This document shows positions 12,821-25,028 of a DNA stretch of 64,000 nucleotides, in pieces (positions within the stretch are counted from its first letter, which is position 1; every line of letters starts with the position of its first letter). The translations under genes were made by a program, and so were the position numbers. This DNA is from Przewalskia tangutica (taxonomy: Eukaryota > Streptophyta > Magnoliopsida > Solanales > Solanaceae): positions 64,013,593 to 64,077,592 of the forward strand of contig CM056738.1 of the NCBI GenBank assembly GCA_029844215.1, read 5' to 3'. The notes under the pieces were generated by a model that was given only the letters and a program-made list of their open reading frames with translations, ran no database searches and was not told the DNA's origin.

Positions 12821-13580
12821 TCAGTTAACACATGTACGTCTACCGTACTATATATATTGTAAAATATCATTCTTTAGGAAGAATCACATACCTTCTCGTG
12901 AAAACCACCGCCAGTTGAATATGTCGCGCAGAGTCACCTATAATAGTCACGTAAATCTATCAAAGACTACTCAAGGTCATTCTAAGCAGGGGTTCACAAT
13001 TCTATGGAAAGTTGGGCGTACTTCCCTACGGTGAGCTATATAAGTCTCATGTGAAAACAAATCTATGTAAGTACTGCTTTGATTATTCTTCTTTTAAACC
13101 CTTCTACTGTGGTAACAATTCAATTCTATTCGTGATATTCTTCTAAGTATTTAATACTTATTCTAATACTACAACAAGAAGTATTCTCTAATTCAAAAGG
13201 GTTAGGATTTGTTACCTCGGTAAGCCCATAATATCCTAGATAAAGTCGCGCTGAGCAAGGTTTAACTCCTAAGTTGTATGCGCTCAGGTGGCTCAGAAAC
13301 CTTAGAAGTTCTTCACAACTTCTACTAAGTACTAAGGGATTTGGACTAGGGTATTTTGGGCATTATAACAATACTAGAAGACATCTTTTCTACCAAGGGA
13401 GGGGGGTAGATTTTTGGCTAGGCTAGGGGGTCCTCGGCCAAACTACTAGGCTAGAGGGGTATTCGGCCAGGGCCTTCACAGGAAGGGGAGGTGTTGGGCG
13501 AAAAGGCTACAAAGGAGAGGAGAGGATTTTCAAGACTTGGAAAGATTTGTGGATGAAGAACTCTTCATCTCTAAGGGGAT

Positions 13581-13587
13581 ATTTATA
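13581..13587 (-). promoter_or_regulatory. TATA box, C 3' LTR
   Basis: TATAAAT on the minus strand, equivalent to 21013-21019 in C's 5' LTR. Confidence 0.6.
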
Positions 13588-13995
13588 GGTCAAGAAGTGG
13601 CCAACCAATGGCCAAGATTAAGACAAGTGCAAGGCAAGTGTAGGGTGAGGATTAACTATACACAAATATCCTACCAACTCCTTGACTTGTGCACAAGGCA
13701 CAAAAAACGTGCCAATGGTCTTCAATTCGTCCAATGGACGATTTCAAGTCCACAAATTGGAGGGTGCCAAGTGTCGCCCTCCCGTTGGTCCAAAATGTTT
13801 CGTCTCTCGGAAAAATCCGCAAAAATTAGAAATGGCATAGCCGGAATTTACCCTACGAAGTCGTGGAAAGCGTTTCGTCGGAAAACTATTCGTTTTGTGA
13901 GGTGTGCCTACAAAAAACGTTTTGCCTAAACTTTAAGTCTAGACTTTTTGTAGGTATTCACTTAAGTACATAATCTGGAAATACGTGGTATAAGA

Positions 13996-14149
13996 TTCTC
14001 AGCTCGTTAGAAACATTCGTGCCGGATGTTACTTACAAAGACTTTTAACGATTAGATTCTTCATAACTTAAGCGATTGCAAATGCCACACGGCCACGTAA
14101 CAACACTTAGGCGTAAGCGATAACGAAAATTTACAAGTAGGAAAGTGAA
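13996..14149 (-). other. Element C polypurine tract and 3' untranslated stretch
   Basis: The inverted polypurine tract at about 13996-14008 is degraded (TTCTCAGCTCGTT on the + strand, against TTCTCCCCTCCTT in H). It is followed by a partly broken ACATTCG/CGAATGT palindrome near 14012-14030 and then non-coding sequence up to the end of the pol homology. Confidence 0.6.
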
Positions 14150-15460
14150 TTACGGAGGTGTGGGAATAGGTGAGATATACGCCTCATGTCCTCGGCTTCC
14201 ACGCCATCTCCTCCTCGAGCTCGTTCGCCACAAGACTTTGTGGAAGCCACGTCCTTGGTCGCAGACGCTAACTCGACGATCGACTATCGCTATGGGAATC
14301 TCCTCATACGATAACCCCTCGGTCACTGGACATCGTCAATCGGGTGTACCACTAGATGGATCCCGATACATCTCCTCAAGATAGATCGTGAAAAACCGGA
14401 TGCACCGCCTCGGATCGGACGGCAGATTCAACTCGTAGCAACCTTGCCTACCTGCGGACAATCTGAAACGGCCCAATGTACCTGAAATGAGTTTCCTTCT
14501 TCCGAATCTCATCACACCCTTCATGGGTGACACCTTTAGGAAAACCCAATCATGAACCTCGAACTCAAGATGCCGCGACGATGATCTGCATCGACTTACA
14601 TCGACTCGAGTGTCAATAGCCGCTCGGATAAGCTTCACCTTATCCATCATCTGTACCAAATCTGGTCCCACTAGCCGCACCTCGCCCATCGAACCAACCT
14701 ATAGGCGATCTGCACTTCCTCCCATACAAGGCCTCATAAGGCGCCATCGAATCTTGGAGTGGTAGCTATTATTATACGCGAACTCAACTAGAGGCAAATG
14801 ATCCTCCCAACTACCACGAAGTCAATAACACGGGCTCGCGACATATCCTCGAGAGTGCGGATAGTGCGCTCTGCTGTCCGTCTGCGTGGATGAAATGCGA
14901 TGCTCGTGCTCACTGCGTCCCTAAACCCCTCTGGAAGGACCTCCAGTTAGCCGTAAACTGGGCTCCCCTGTCTGATATGATCGAAGTAGGGACTCCATGC
15001 AGTCTGACGATCTCTCGGATGTAAAGTCTGGCATAATCCTCAGCCGAAAAAGTCGTCCTGACGGGAAGAAAGTGGGTTGATTTCGTCAGCCTGTCGACGA
15101 TAACCCATATAGAATCATGTCTCCTCTGAGTGCGAGGTAATCCTGTGATGAAGTCCATGTTGATTACCTCCCACTTCCAGGTCGGGATCTCAATAAATGC
15201 GTAACAAACCACCGGCCTCCGGTGCTCTACCTTCACTGCGACAACACGGGCATTGAGCTACGAACTCGCAGCGTCCTCTTCGCCATCCCACCAATACACG
15301 GATCTAAGGTCGTGGTACATCTTGGTCGACCCGGATGGATGAAACGCTTGTATGTGATTCCCCAAGAACTGCTGCGAAGTCACGAAACATCCGGAACACA
15401 CAATCGCCCTCAAACCTTAGCACCACATGGTGCTACCTCAAGGACCGCTTGCCTCACGAA
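14150..15460 (-). pseudogene. pol: Element C integrase and chromodomain, frameshifted
   Basis: Integrase inserts element DNA in the nucleus; in chromoviruses the C-terminal chromodomain biases targeting to heterochromatin. The readable minus-strand frame at 14910-15236 contains NMDFITGLP (first catalytic Asp) and SIISDRGAQF (second catalytic Asp). The third catalytic residue lies in the garbled part about 14700-14900. The frame at 14336-14689 covers the KVSPMKGVMRFG and LPSDPRRCIRFF parts of the C-terminal domain. The chromodomain region at about 14150-14320 matches A at 33730-33900 but is broken. The zinc-binding N-terminus (15240-15460) is also shifted. Confidence 0.82.
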
Positions 15461-16920
15461 GAGTCGTATCACGATATCGAATCAAGGTGGATCCTCGGCT
15501 GTTGCCTCTTCACCTCGCCGACGATGGAAGACTCGGCAACCTCACGAACTCTAACCCCACCGCTATCGAATCAATCAAGCGGACACCAAGGCTCGCTAGC
15601 GATGCAAATCACGAACCATGTCCCTCTCTCTAGCCGCACATCCGATAGGCTCCCATCGACCTACGACTAAGAGCATACGCCTAACATTGGCCTTCCCGGG
15701 TGGTACAGGATATCAACATCGGAATCCTTCAGCAACTCTAACCACCGTCTCGCCGTAAGTTCGGCTCCTCCGGTGAAGATATACTGGAGGCTCTTGTGGT
15801 CTGTAAAAATATCCACGTGAACCCCATACAAATAGTGCCTCCAGATCTTCAAGGCGTGAATCACAGCCGCCAACTCCAAATCATGGGTGGGGTAGTTCCT
15901 CTCGTGTTTCTTCAGCTGTCGGGATGCATATGCTATAACCCTGCCATGCTGCATCAACACACATCCCAACCCGATGCCTGACGCATCGCAATACACGACA
16001 TAACCATCTGGACCCTCTGGAAGAGTAAGAACGGGGGCGGTCGTCAGTCTCTCTTTCAGCAACTGGAAACCCTGCTCACAAGCATCAGTCCACTGAAACT
16101 TGGCTGCCTTCTGAGTCAGCCTAGTCAATGGTGCAGAGATAGAAGCAAACTTCTCTACGAACCGCCGATAATATCCTGCAAGGCCCAGAAAACTGCGAAC
16201 CTCTGTCGGAGTAGTAGGTCTAGGCCAAGTCCTGACTGCCTCGATCTTGGCCGTATCAACTCGAATGCCATCAGCCCCGACAATATGCCCAAGAAACGCC
16301 ACTGAAGTCAACCAAAACTCACATTTGGAAAACTTGGCGTACAACTGCTGGTCCTGGAGAACTGTCAGCCTGATCGCCAAATGCTCGCGTGCTCCCGCTC
16401 TGGCGAGAATAAACCAAGATATCATCATTGAACACTATAACAAACGTGTCAAAAAATGGTTTGAACACTCGGTTCATCTAATCCATGAATACCACGGAGC
16501 ATTGGTCAACCAAAAGACATGACCACGAACTCATAATGCGTCTGGGTCCGAATGCGATCTAGGGACATCCACCTCTCGACTCGCACTTTGATGATAGCCC
16601 GATCGCGAGATCAATCTTGGAGAAACATCTCGCACCGCAACTGGTCGAACAAATCATCAATCACGGGAAGGGGGTATTCGTTCTTAATGGTCACCTTGTT
16701 CATTTGCACGTAATCAACACACATGCGCAGCGTCCGCCCTTCTTCTTGCGAACAATCTGGCGCTCCCGGGGGAAAATACTAGGCTGATGAAGCCCTTCTC
16801 CGGCAAATCCTCGGTGGTCCTTCAACTCTCTCAACTCGGCGGGTGCCATTACGTATGGCGGAATGGAAATAGGCCGAGTATCCGCAACACATCTATACAA
16901 AACTCGATCTCCTCGGGAGG
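15461..16920 (-). pseudogene. pol: Element C reverse transcriptase and RNase H
   Basis: The best-preserved frame, minus strand 16428-15667 (253 codons), holds the RT C-terminus (FLGHIVGADGI, FLGLAGYYRRF) and an RNase H whose acidic residues are all visible: Asp148 in YCDAS, Glu185 in HDLEL and Asp210 in FTDHKS. The RT active site just upstream (16418-16432) reads FNDDIL, where A has FIDDIL, an unusual Asn. The RT N-terminus (16430-16920) is broken, with ISIPPYVMAPAELRELKD still readable. 15461-15666 matches the linker to integrase. Confidence 0.88.
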
Positions 16921-17470
16921 AGGACGGAGGTCATCCGAAACACGTCGGGAACTCGTGACTCTCGAATCGATGAAAATCTGGTACCGCGGCTTGATATCAA
17001 ACACCGAACGAGATGGTAGATATACCCTTACGCACCATCTTCCTAGCCTTGAGGTAGGAAATAAACCTACCCGCCGGCGTCTGGTGCTCCCCCACTCAAC
17101 AATGGCTCGCCGAAGCTGGAACCGTACTACTCTCTCTGCGGTCTACATTGGCGTAGCAGAAGCTAGCCAATCCATCCCCATAATCAAGTCGAAGTCAATC
17201 ATCTCCAACTCTATCAAGTCGGCAGAAGTCCGACGTAAATGGTCACAGGACAAGCTCTATATACGCCGAGCTACCACCGAATCACCACTGGCGTAGCTAC
17301 CTCGAAAGGGTCTATGGACTCGTGCTCTATCCCTATCCTACTAGCAACAAGGGAGATATATGGGACCAGTAGAACCGGATCTATCAAAGCATACACATCA
17401 AACCCAGGCCCGATAAGGTACTGTGGCGACATCGGTGAGGCCTCACGATCTGTCGGTGGATAAAGCATAA
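16921..17470 (-). pseudogene. pro: Element C aspartic protease, frameshifted
   Basis: Protease cleaves the Gag-Pol polyprotein. Minus-strand translations near 17384-17450 and 17271-17360 show PQYLIGPGFDVYALIDPVLLVPYISLVASRIGIE in fragments: LIDP at the catalytic Asp and VASRIGIE after it, as in A at 30660-30720. As written the active site reads IDPVLL where A has IDPGST. No intact protease can be read. Confidence 0.75.
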
Positions 17471-18702
17471 ATGCGGTTCGAGGACCGCTAGAATCGGGAC
17501 CGAGCCACGACCTGCCGCGACCTGCGACCCATGAGTACCACGCCTCGGGCGAGTAGCTGTAGGAGATGATGAGCGGCAGCGAGAACTCAAGGTGAGCCCT
17601 ACCACGTGCCGCCGGTCGGACGATCCTCGCAAAGTGACCTGCTGGCCACAAGCGTAACAAGCTCCAAAAGTAGTACCACACTTCCCGTAATGGGATCTGC
17701 ATCGGCCCACGGCGGGGTGGTCCGTCGGCGATCTCTGCTACTCGGGCGTCGAAGCCACAGGGCCCAGTCCGCCTCGAAAACTCTGGTTGTCGAGGGCGGT
17801 GCGAGTGCTCTGGCTGGCGTGGTGCGAATCTAGGCCTTGAGGCCGCCCACGATAACCACCAAGACCCTCCGTCTGGCCTTCCTGCTTCTGTCGTCGCCCA
17901 CTCGTCGACCTCTGCGCTCGCCGCATCCAAGGGCGTGAGCTGCGTGCGGGTAATGTCCATACCCGGTGGAGAAACACCCGCACATGACTTCGGCCATATA
18001 GTCGTCTGGCGGTGACATAGCGGTGCACCCTATTCTCCATATTCGCTACCAATCTTTGGGACATATCGAGCCAATGAATCAAACTCGACATTGTACTCCC
18101 GACAAGGTCGTCCTCTGCCTCGATGGTAAAAATCTATCGGCCCGCGCCCTCATCTGTGGAGGCAAGAAGTGAGTGAGAAAGCCTCCGAGAACTCATCCCA
18201 GTAGGCGGGGACGCGTGCTCTCCCGGGATAACTCCGTGAATCAAACCAATCGATTGCGGTATCACGGCCGACGCGAACAAAGGTCACAGACTGTCTCCGA
18301 GGCCTTGATCACCTCTCGTGATTCTCTGTGGCGGATGAACTCCTGCGGATCATCCTCGGCCTCGACCGTAAAACTCGGCGGGCTACAACTCAAGAAATCT
18401 CGTAGTCTCAAACTATACGCCTCGGGTGTACCACGGTGCGGCCCGGAGGCTGAGCTGGGAGGCGCCGCGTCAATCTCTCCCGTGTCGGGCCACACTTTAG
18501 CCAATAGTGGGCCATCTCCTTGTACCTAACTCCTCCGCCCGGTGTGGGACGGGAGGTGTGGGTACTGTGGTCTCGCTTTGGTGGCGGCGTCATAGAACTC
18601 GCCGTCTCGGTATAGGCGGGCACGAGCCCTCGTGACTCTGGGTGTCTCGCTAGCGACTCCTCATTTGCCTTGCCTCGGGCGGGTTGCCTTACGTGGAGGC
18701 AT
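17471..18702 (-). pseudogene. gag: Element C gag, frameshifted
   Basis: The start codon is at 18702-18700 (CAT on the + strand), opening MPPRKAT as in A. Recognisable pieces are the CRSHYGKC and CYACGQQ zinc-knuckle parts near 17640-17710, a gag-domain stretch around 17900-18300 and the proline/threonine-rich N-terminus. No frame spans the gene. Breaks coincide with sites where A or B has CAG or CTG. Confidence 0.8.
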
Positions 18703-18889
18703 AATCAGCATGAGGAAAGGAATACGTTAGAGGGTCCAACCTATAACACGCTCTAAAGCACGATCTCGTAATGAGAAAATGGAAACCAATCCTAAATATC
18801 CTATAGCCTCACGATTATTGGTGTGGTGCACAACACACGATAATCAAGACTACTAGATACGATGCAGTAGACACTTTCCGAGGATTAAT

Positions 18890-18901
18890 CGCTCGATACC
18901 A
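18890..18901 (-). other. Element C primer-binding site
   Basis: CGCTCGATACCA is the reverse complement of TGGTATCGAGCG, 4 nt from the LTR edge at 18906. It is the standard Met-tRNA site minus the A of each CAG. Confidence 0.82.
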
Positions 18902-20110
18902 CTTTTGTCACGAACTGTTCGGGGCGTGGATCGTGCCTTACCGGGCACCCAGTAGTCATACATCGAGTAATCAGCGGAAATATAAAGCAAGACATGAAAC
19001 GCTTTATAAAATAAGACACGCTTTATGTGAGAAAACATCGCCTTTCGGCATATATATATAAACATGGTTTAGCGATTACATCCGAAACTGCATAACATGA
19101 CTACAGGACCTCTAAGGAAATATACAACTATGGCGGGACAGGGCCCGCCATACCACTGATACAAAACTATCTACAACAGGAGATCATACCCAAAAGTAGA
19201 GCCTCGGAAAAGATGGAGCTCCCGACACCAACGTAGAGATCCTAAGAATGTGGATCTAGCACTGCTTGCCCTTACCGCGGCATGAACGCAGCCCGAAGGA
19301 GGTCGATCTAACAGTACTAAGTATGTGAAATCAGTAAAGTACTTAAATGAAATCATAACACTTTTTAAAACCGGTTTACAAATATGTATGAAGCAATCGA
19401 GGAACCGCATAGTGCCACATCACAAACAAGAGCAACAATAGGTAAGCGTAATAGGTCTTTTCTAGGTGCGAATGATTCAAGCGGGGCCACTCGCCCGTAT
19501 TATCACTCGCAAGCCTAATCTCGGACTCCGAGTCCATAGGCCACTCACGTGGGCCCGTGAGGTATAACCCGCATCGAGGTAGCTACTCCTCGGCATCGCC
19601 TGGAATCGTTGTCCGCATGGCCACATAGACCGCATGAGGCATAACCCCGCATACTAACCTGGAACTCTCGTAGCTCCGCATAGGCCCCTGGACCCGCATG
19701 AGGTATTCTCGAATCATGGTCCCAGACCGCCTGAGTCTACCCCGCATCGGAGGGCAGCTTAACCCCCGGTATCATCTCAAGAGGTGAGTGATAGTACACT
19801 AACATAACAGCTTATCTTTAAACAACATAAGCACAACAAGGATACTCTCTTATACAAACGTTACAAGATACTAACACACATAGCATCATATCATGTCTAC
19901 TTATCAAACCATCTTATTATTCTTTTCACAATTCAAGATAAGTCTGTTATAAACACATAGGCAAACTTGTTTCTTTTATCAATCTTAAGTGGTTATACTT
20001 AACTTCCCATAAAGCTAGTATAACTCTTGAGCTTCTGTTTTAAAAACCAGTTAGTTCTCTTCTGTTAAAAATGATTCAGTATTCTTATGAAATGCTTTTA
20101 GATCTTTATT

Positions 20111-20215
20111 ATTCAGGCTTAAGCCGTGAGGCATTGCCGTAAGTGTTATTCAGGCTTAAGCCGTGAGGCATTGCCGTAAGTGTTATTCAGGCTTAAGTCA
20201 AAGACATTGCCGTAG
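20111..20215 (-). repeat. 38-bp triplication in C 5' LTR
   Basis: Same three units as 12711-12820, so the triplication predates this insertion. Confidence 0.88.
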
Positions 20216-21012
20216 TTATTATTCAGTTAACACATGTACGTCTACCGTACTATATATATTGTAAAATATCATGCTTTAGGAAGAATCACATACCTTCTCG
20301 TGAAAACCACCGCCAAGTCAATATGTCGCAGAGAGTCAACCTATAATAGTCACAGACATCTATCAAAGACTACTCTGAAGGTCATTCTAAACAGGGGGTT
20401 CACAATTCTATGGAAAGTTGGGCAGTACTTCCCTACCCGGTGAGCTATATAAGTCTACTGTGAAAACAGTCCTATGTAAGTACCGTTTGATTATTCTTCT
20501 TTTAAACCCTTCTACTGTGGTAACAGTTCAATTCTATTCTGTGATATTCTTCTAAGTATTTAATACTTATTCTAATACTACAACAGTAAGTATTCTCTAA
20601 TTCAAAAGAGGGTTAGGATTTGTTACCTCAGTAAGCCCAATAATATCCTAGATAAAGTCGCGCCTGAGCAAGGTTTAGCTCCTAAGTTGTACGCTCCGGT
20701 AGCTCCAAGAAACCTTAGAAGTTCTTCACAACTTCTACTAAGTACTAAGGGATTTGGGCTAGGGTATTTTGGGCATTATAACAATACTAGAAGACAACTT
20801 TTCTACCAAGGGAGGGGGGGTAGATTTTTGGCTAGGCTAGGGGGGGGCCTCGGCCAAACTACTAGGCTAGAGGGGGGGGGGGGGGGTATTCGGCCACGGG
20901 CCTTCACACGGGGCGGGGGCGGTGTTGGACGAAAAGGCTACAAAGGGAGAGGAGAGGATTTTCAAGACTTGGAAAGATTTGTGGATGAAGAACTCTTCAT
21001 CTCTAAGGGGGT

Positions 21013-21019
21013 ATTTATA
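21013..21019 (-). promoter_or_regulatory. TATA box, C 5' LTR
   Basis: TATAAAT on the minus strand, about 410 bp into the LTR in element orientation, followed by the conserved GAAGAACTCTTCATC-like block. Confidence 0.65.
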
Positions 21020-21900
21020 GGTCAAGAAGTGGCCAACCAATGGCCAAGATTAAGACAAGTGCAAGGCAAGTGTAGGGTGAGGATTAACTATACACAAATA
21101 TCCTACCAACTTCTTGACTTGTGCACAAGGCACAAAAAACGTGCCAATGGTCTTCAATTCGTCCAATGGACGATTTCAAGTCCACAAATTGGAGGGTGCC
21201 AAGTGTCGCCCTCCCGTTGGTCCAAAATGTTTCGTCTCTCGGAAAAATCCGCAAAAATTAGAAATGGCATAGCCGGAATTTACCCTACGAAAGCTGTGGA
21301 AACGTTTCGTCGGGAAACTATTCGTTTTGTGAGTTGTGCCCAAAAAAAACGTTTTGCCTAAACTTTAAGGCTAGACTTTTTGTACGTATTCCCTTACGTA
21401 CATACTCTGGAAATACGGGGTATAACATATGTGAGGACGTACGTACGAGAATACGACATAAATATTGGAAAGAAAGGAAGATGTGATTTTTCGACGGAAA
21501 AGTTTCCGGTTTTTGTGAAGAAAAAGGTTCGTTAATAGGAATTGGATTCCCAGATTTGGTATTTGGGCTTCTTGAATTATATTAGAATTATGGAATTTTA
21601 TTTCCGGAATTGGTCACGTGGGGCCCACGGGAGAAATTTACGGTTTTGTGGGGCCCACTTTGTTTTCGAGATTTTGGCCATTATGGATATTTTCGGGAGA
21701 TGAAATATTTTGGACGAATAGGAGGGCGACACGTGTCACCCCCCTAGGTGGCCTCATGGCCGAAATTTGTTAACAAGTGGCAAGACAAGTGGCCTTGTCT
21801 TGCAAGATATTTTTAGTTGGACAAGTGGCTTGTGGGGCCCACACACACTTGTCCCCAATCTCAACCACACACTTGCCTTCATCCTATCCCTTGGTTGTCC

Positions 21901-21907
21901 TATATAT
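21901..21907 (+). promoter_or_regulatory. TATA box, B 5' LTR
   Basis: TATATAT, about 500 bp into the LTR, ~30 bp before an A-rich start region. Its partner is at 27654-27660. Confidence 0.55.
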
Positions 21908-22664
21908 GCACTACTAGTTGATGAAATCTCCCACACTTAACCATTTCAAGACAAGAAATTCCCTCCCTTCTCCCTTGACCTTGCTCTCGTTTTTGAGCCC
22001 TTTTCTTGAGCTAAATTTGTCCAACAATTCTTAAACTCTCAAGTGTTCTTCCCTAAGGTGTTAGGAAGATTGTGTACCAACAGTTGGAAAAGATTTCACA
22101 CCCCTAACCTCTAAACTTCACCTTGGCCGAGAGCTCCATGAACAAAAACCCTAAGTGTTCTTCACTTTTTGGAGTTGAATCTTGAAGAGAAGTTGGTTAG
22201 GAGCTTCTATGGGTTGCTTGTAGCGGATTGGAACGTAAAGATTTGGAGCTAAGACTTGCTTGGAGCGACATTAAGTTCTTGGATAATTTTGGGCTATTTG
22301 AGGTAGTGAATCTTAACCTCTTTGTGATTTGGTCATTATACATATATTATAAGTATATTATGGAGTATGTAATATATGGAGTAAAGTTTGGAAGAGTTGG
22401 ATCTTGTTAACTTGTTAAAAGAAAGGATTGGCCGTTTGCCATTAAAATGGTAAAAACGTATCTTACTTGTGAAGAAGTAATTAACAAAGTAACTATAACT
22501 TATATTAAGAATGGAAATATAAGTTGGATGACTAATGAGTAATTGGATAAGTAAAATGGACAAAGTTGGCCAAGGACCCCAACTTAAGGACTGTATTTAC
22601 TTTGGACTGTATTTACTTTGGACAGTATTTACTTTGGACTGTACTTACATTTCTGTTAAGGGGA

Positions 22665-22835
22665 AGATTGTTAAATCGCGTTCCGTTTGGGCATGTGATC
22701 CCCTTTTTAATTATTGTATTGTTATGAAGGCGTGATAGTAAACCGCGTTACCGTTTGGGCGCGTAATCCCCTTCTTTTACTTGTTGTTATTATGAAGGCG
22801 TGATAGTAAACCGCGTTACCGTTTGGGCGTGTAAT
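22665..22835 (+). repeat. ~50-bp tandem array in B 5' LTR
   Basis: Two full units and one partial with CGCGTTACCGTTTGGGCG and TAATCCCCTTC. The same array is at 28395-28566. Confidence 0.85.
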
Positions 22836-24048
22836 CCCCTTCCTTATGTTGTTTAATTATTACGCCTTATATATGGTATATATATTACGGTTATTCGGGC
22901 CTTGGAGAAAGATGGAAAAGTGAGTAAAAACGGGGGAAGTGCTGCCCAATTTTCCGTAGAATTAGAGGGCTTTTTATTGGTATAAGTCTTCAATGGTAAG
23001 AAGGGTTTGATAGAAGTACTATGACCATTTTAGGAGTGGAGTACTACGGGTGGCGTGATCTACTTGGCTTAAGGAGTAGCCGACGGGTTGAAGTACTTGG
23101 AGCGTTTTGCTATTTGTCGATAATCGCCGCGAGGTATGTGAACCTCTTCCTATCCTTTCTAGCATGATGTTTTGTAAACTATGTAGTACGGTAGACGTAC
23201 ATGTGCTAAATGAGTATGGTTGGTTCAAAACATAGGGTGTTATAATAGCTTTATGGGAAGTTAGTTATAACGACTCTATGTAGGTAAAATAATGGTTTAT
23301 TGATTGTAGAAGTTAAGAGACTTGATCTTGAAAGATAAGAGACTTGACTTAGTTTGACTTGTTATGAATTTTGTTAAAATGTTGTAAAAACCTCATTCGC
23401 GAGTAATGAGTAGTTGGTTTTAAAAGAATAATGTTTTCCTGATTTCGGAAATGAGAATAAGTGTCGAACAAAACCACTGCAGCGTTAATAAAGGAAAATG
23501 TATTGACAAATAACTGATTGTTATTAAAACCAGTAGAAACCTCCATCTGCATAGAAGCTAAGATAAGACAAAATTGTATTACATTTCCTAGATCATGGCT
23601 GCTGTAGCAAGATTGTTATAAACAAGAATAAACGGCTCACGCATAAGACATATGTTACTCAATTGTTATAAGGGATTAAGACTATGAGTTATGAAACCTT
23701 TCTAAAATAAGAAACTTGAGCATTTGAAATTAGGCAAACTTGAACGTTTGGAAAATAATGTTGTTACTTGATTTTACAAAGGGAAGTGTTTTGGGTTACT
23801 TAAAAAGATAGTCACTCTATTTTTATACTACGGGTATTGTGTGACTTATTTGTGAAAGAAATGGATCTTTTAAAAAGAACTTAATGTATGTAGTACTTTG
23901 GGGTTAAGACCCGGATTTGTTGTAATAAAATGTAAGTCCATGAGTATGTTGAACTTGCCTATGATTGTGGTGATAACCTTTGTTGTGCAAGTGTTGTATT
24001 TCTGTGCTACCGCGTCTCTCGATGGAGGGCCGACTGATTTGTTATGAA

Positions 24049-24232
24049 TGATTCTTTATCGAGTCCCATGAGATGGGCCGAGACACGTATTCCACCTGAT
24101 TCTTTATCGAGTCCCATGAGATGGGCCGTGACACGATTCCACGATTCTTTATCGAGTCCCATGAGATGGGCGAGACACGTATTCCACCGTTCCTTATCGA
24201 GTCCCATGGATGGGCGAGACACGTATTCCACA
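24049..24232 (+). repeat. ~46-bp tandem array in B 5' LTR
   Basis: Four units starting GATTCTTTATCGAGTCCCAT, each with GAGATGGGC and ACACGTATTCCAC. The 3' LTR has five units (29776-30002). Confidence 0.9.
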
Positions 24233-24826
24233 CGATTTATACCTAGATCGCGGCGGTGAGGAAGGAGTTCCACGGCGTGAGGATGACTTTGAGGCGTGAG
24301 TCACGACTTGACATCGCTTTTATGTTATGAGCGTAGTTTGGTTATCATACATGTCTCTGTTTTTATATAGATTATGATTTCATTTCTGATATTTTCATTT
24401 CACATACTTGGTACCTATTATCGACCTCGCCGGGGAAGCGTTCATCCGCAGTAGAGGTACATCGGTTGTGGATCCTCGCTCATAGGATCACGATTCGTGT
24501 TAGGAAGCCCCGTTTCTTGAGGCTTATCTTTTGGTATGTTACCACAGTGCAGGGTTCTTGTACATTCGAGGTATGGCGGGGCCCTGTCCGTCATAGTTGT
24601 TGTCACTTCTTAAGTGCATGTAATCTTGTTGTGGCGAGTTTGTAAAAAGGATAACTATCGGGTTTTTATGTATATCTGAGGCAACTGTTTTGGTTGGCCT
24701 GTTTATTTATCATGTCTCTTGTTTCATGTTTATGTTTTGTTTCCGCTGATTTTCTCTGATGTTGTATCACTAGGGTGCCCGGGGTAAGGCACCAGTCACG
24801 GGCCCGGGTTCGGGTCGTGACAAAAG

Positions 24827-24840
24827 TGGTATCAGAGCAG
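24827..24840 (+). other. Element B primer-binding site, canonical
   Basis: TGGTATCAGAGCAG follows the LTR end and AAAG. Its first 12 nt are exactly complementary to the 3' end of plant initiator Met-tRNA (…GCTCTGATACCA). It is the only fully canonical copy in the window. Confidence 0.92.
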
Positions 24841-25028
24841 TTAATCCTCGGAAAGTGTCTACAGACCGTATCTAGTAGAGTCTTGATTATCGGTGTGTCG
24901 TGCACCACATCTATAATCAGGAGGCTACAGGATATTTAGGATTGGTTTCCATTCTTCTCATTCTGAGATCGTGCCTTAGAGCTGTGTTGTCAGTTGGACT
25001 CCCTCTGACGTATTCTTATGTGCCAGTT

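Larger units (their letters stand above)
12319..13995 (-). repeat. Element C 3' LTR, second segment
   Basis: It continues C's LTR after D's right duplication and matches about 19727-21427. It contains three 38-bp repeats (12711-12820), an inverted TATA box at 13581-13587 and ends GGTATAAGA, where C's other LTR reads GGTATAACA. Confidence 0.88.
2444..21427 (-). mobile_element. Element C: pol-bearing Tekay/Del chromovirus, holding D
   Basis: C is inverted: + strand TGTCACGACCC at 2444 is the reverse complement of an LTR end, and GGTATAACA at 21427 is the reverse complement of an LTR start. TATGT flanks both sides (2439-2443, 21428-21432). Without D the element is about 9.9 kb: 3' LTR 2444-3261 plus 12319-13995, interior 13996-18905, 5' LTR 18906-21427. 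Read on the minus strand the interior gives PBS, gag, protease, RT, RNase H, integrase and chromodomain. Confidence 0.9.
18906..21427 (-). repeat. Element C 5' LTR
   Basis: 2,522 bp, uninterrupted. It holds the hairpin with TATGGCGGG at about 19129-19153, the 38-bp triplet (20111-20215), a donor-like GAG/GTAACA (minus strand, intron side from 20626), a run of 15 G at 20872-20886 in the GC-rich leader and an inverted TATA box at 21013-21019. Confidence 0.92.
21433..24822 (+). repeat. Element B 5' LTR, main part
   Basis: It continues from 2443 and ends TCGTGACA at 24822. It matches 27187-30591 closely. Landmarks: TATATAT at 21901-21907, donor-like GAG/GTAGTG with intron side from 22303, second donor-like GAG/GTATGTG from 23134, three TGGACTGTATTTACTT-type repeats at about 22585-22640, a ~50-bp array at 22665-22835 and a ~46-bp array at 24049-24232. 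Confidence 0.92.

Noticed and set aside
20687..21361. 224-codon open frame on the + strand in C's 5' LTR
   Set aside because: It is antisense to the LTR leader, rich in G-run glycine, and breaks in the matching LTR copy at 13330-13930.
24827..24840. tRNA-like text
   Set aside because: It is the primer-binding site complementary to a tRNA 3' end; no cloverleaf can be drawn around it.
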